Positions 6,512 to 7,481 of a DNA stretch of 7,481 nt are shown piece by piece. Numbering within the stretch: the stretch's first letter is position 1; every line of letters starts with the position of its first letter. Source of the DNA: Verrucomicrobiota bacterium (lineage in GTDB: Bacteria; Chlamydiota; Chlamydiia; Chlamydiales; FEN-1388); the NCBI GenBank assembly GCA_018239705.1, contig JAFEGS010000043.1, positions 1 to 7,481 of the forward strand. Reading direction: 5' to 3'. Both the position numbers and the translations under genes were made by a program. The notes under the pieces are model-generated. The model was not told where the DNA came from, ran no database searches, and saw only the letters and a list, made by a program, of their open reading frames with translations.

Positions 6512-6536
6512 TTCAAAAAAGGGGATGGATACTATG
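6493..6536. repeat. Inverted repeat CATAGTAT / ATACTATG around the promoter and start codon
   Basis: CATAGTAT at 6493-6500 is the exact reverse complement of ATACTATG at 6529-6536, the latter including the start ATG at 6534. The arms are 28 nt apart and flank the presumed -10 and the ribosome binding site. It could be a pair of half-sites for a regulator. It could also be an RNA stem hiding the AUG, if transcription starts upstream of 6493. An 8-bp match at this distance may also be chance. Confidence 0.3.
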
Positions 6537-7481
6537 CAACCTCCAAAAAAGGTCAATACAAACGATAATGCAATGATTCTCGACGAGCAACCGCCTGTAG
6601 AGACCGAGCAGCCAAGGCCAAATTCGGTAGAGAAAAAAAGCTACCTCCTATTCAAAAGAACTGCATCACAGTCTACATCCAGCTCTGAAAAAGAGCCTGA
6701 AATCAAAACGCCGACGAAAGTCATGCCCACTATAGAGCTAAAAGAGCCCTCCAACAAAGTCGAGAAGATGGTCGTGGAGGTAAAAGAGCCGAAGACGAGG
6801 TTACGCTCGCTCTCCATTGGCTCATTCTATAGCAGTCCAAAAGTAAGTAAAAAGCAGCCGCAGCAAGTAAAAACTGAAAAACTACCAACCTGTGAAAGTA
6901 TCATTAACAGTAACTTTACCCTCATCACTGAAGAGACCATTCGTAAGATGATCCCTAAGGAGCGGGTAAGCCTGCAAAAGGCCCTTGAAAATACGAAAAA
7001 AAGGGCAAAGAACAGTGATCGAGTTGAACTGTTTACGCGAACAGCACGTGGGCTTGAGCTTATAGCAGCCATCCAGGAAGAGCTAAGAAATGAACAGCTC
7101 ATCAATCTGATAGAAAAAAATGAGAATGATCACTGGAGCGCCCTTTTTATAGCCGGAGAAACGATCATTCCACCTGCGAAGCTCTTCTCTCTTATCCGAA
7201 GTAAAATAGAAATTTTAAATAAAGAGCACTCTCCACGCTTGCAACTCGTGCCCTTTCAGCTATTTTGCACTCATTGGCTGGAGAGAAATAAGGGAAGCCT
7301 GCTTATAAAGCAGGCAGAGCCTGAAATAAAAGCCATTATCGACTTGACAAGCCAATCTCTTGAACAGTCGGTCTCAAAGCAGAGTCGAACGCTCCACACT
7401 ACCCTGCAAACTGCGCTTATTGAACGGCCTCTTACTACAAAATTGGTAAAGTACCTCAGCGACAATTATATCAACTTCTCA
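6534..7481 (+). CDS. RasGEF N-terminal (REM)-like protein, eukaryotic-like, 3' end outside window
   Basis: The frame is open for 316 codons to the end of the window. The start is ATG 6534, with AAAAAAGGGG ending 9 nt upstream; an in-frame ATG at 6525 abuts that site. Residues 1 to about 115 are low in hydrophobics and rich in Lys, Glu, Pro, Ser and Thr, and look disordered. Residues from about 118 are helical and charged. Residues about 185-265 resemble the RasGEF N-terminal module: a segment like 'TYRSFxxPxELLxLIxxRF' appears as GETIIPPAKLFSLIRSKIEI (208-227). It is followed by LQLVPFQLFCTHWLERNKGSL, like 'VQLRVLNVxxHWVExHFxDF' of SOS-type exchange factors. If so, the catalytic CDC25 domain should follow beyond 7481. 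No signal peptide or membrane segment is seen. RasGEF-domain proteins are known in Legionella and, as I recall, in amoeba-associated chlamydiae, where they are candidate type III/IV effectors. The RasGEF call is recalled similarity, not a search; otherwise it is an unrecognised helical protein. Confidence 0.55.
   Translation, partial: MQPPKKVNTNDNAMILDEQPPVETEQPRPNSVEKKSYLLFKRTASQSTSSSEKEPEIKTPTKVMPTIELKEPSNKVEKMVVEVKEPKTRLRSLSIGSFYSSPKVSKKQPQQVKTEKLPTCESIINSNFTLITEETIRKMIPKERVSLQKALENTKKRAKNSDRVELFTRTARGLELIAAIQEELRNEQLINLIEKNENDHWSALFIAGETIIPPAKLFSLIRSKIEILNKEHSPRLQLVPFQLFCTHWLERNKGSLLIKQAEPEIKAIIDLTSQSLEQSVSKQSRTLHTTLQTALIERPLTTKLVKYLSDNYINFS

Noticed and set aside
6827..7105. 92-codon antisense frame in the last gene
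   Set aside because: Its Ser/Phe/Leu-rich product is the mirror of the Lys/Glu/Arg-rich sense codons, which continue as an open frame for 316 codons with a good ribosome binding site.

Overview
The window looks like chromosomal DNA from a Chlamydiales-type bacterium, most likely an amoeba-associated (environmental) lineage. This is inferred from three things: a long PPi-dependent phosphofructokinase, adjacent zwf and pgl genes (an arrangement I recall from Chlamydia), and a gene at the right edge that resembles a eukaryotic Ras guanine-nucleotide exchange factor. GC content is moderate. No rRNA or other taxonomic marker is present, so the assignment is tentative. All recognised genes lie on the + strand and are tightly packed.

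Left part (1-1909): the C-terminal 225 codons of a pyrophosphate:fructose-6-phosphate phosphotransferase are followed after about 37 bp by a family GT4 glycosyltransferase. The GT4 gene has an ambiguous start and no obvious ribosome binding site at its most natural ATG.

Centre (1905-5306): an oxidative pentose-phosphate operon, zwf-opcA-pgl. zwf encodes glucose-6-phosphate dehydrogenase, opcA a G6PDH assembly/activator-like protein, and pgl 6-phosphogluconolactonase. The gap between zwf and opcA is 14 bp, and the opcA stop and pgl start share one base (TGATG). A consensus -10 hexamer and a perfect 7-bp inverted repeat precede zwf. With the phosphofructokinase, these genes place glucose 6-phosphate and fructose 6-phosphate use in one neighbourhood: PPi-driven glycolysis on one side and NADPH/pentose production on the other.

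Right part (5307-7481): a striking hairpin repeat separates pgl from tsaD. It carries four copies of an 8-bp unit on each arm and pairs over about 126 nt. tsaD encodes the tRNA threonylcarbamoyladenosine transferase subunit. After it, a fresh promoter with a perfect TTGACA drives an incomplete ORF that runs off the window. That protein has a disordered, Ser/Lys-rich N-terminus followed by a helical segment resembling the RasGEF N-terminal (REM) module, so it may be a host-directed effector. No stretch over 300 bp lacks a gene.
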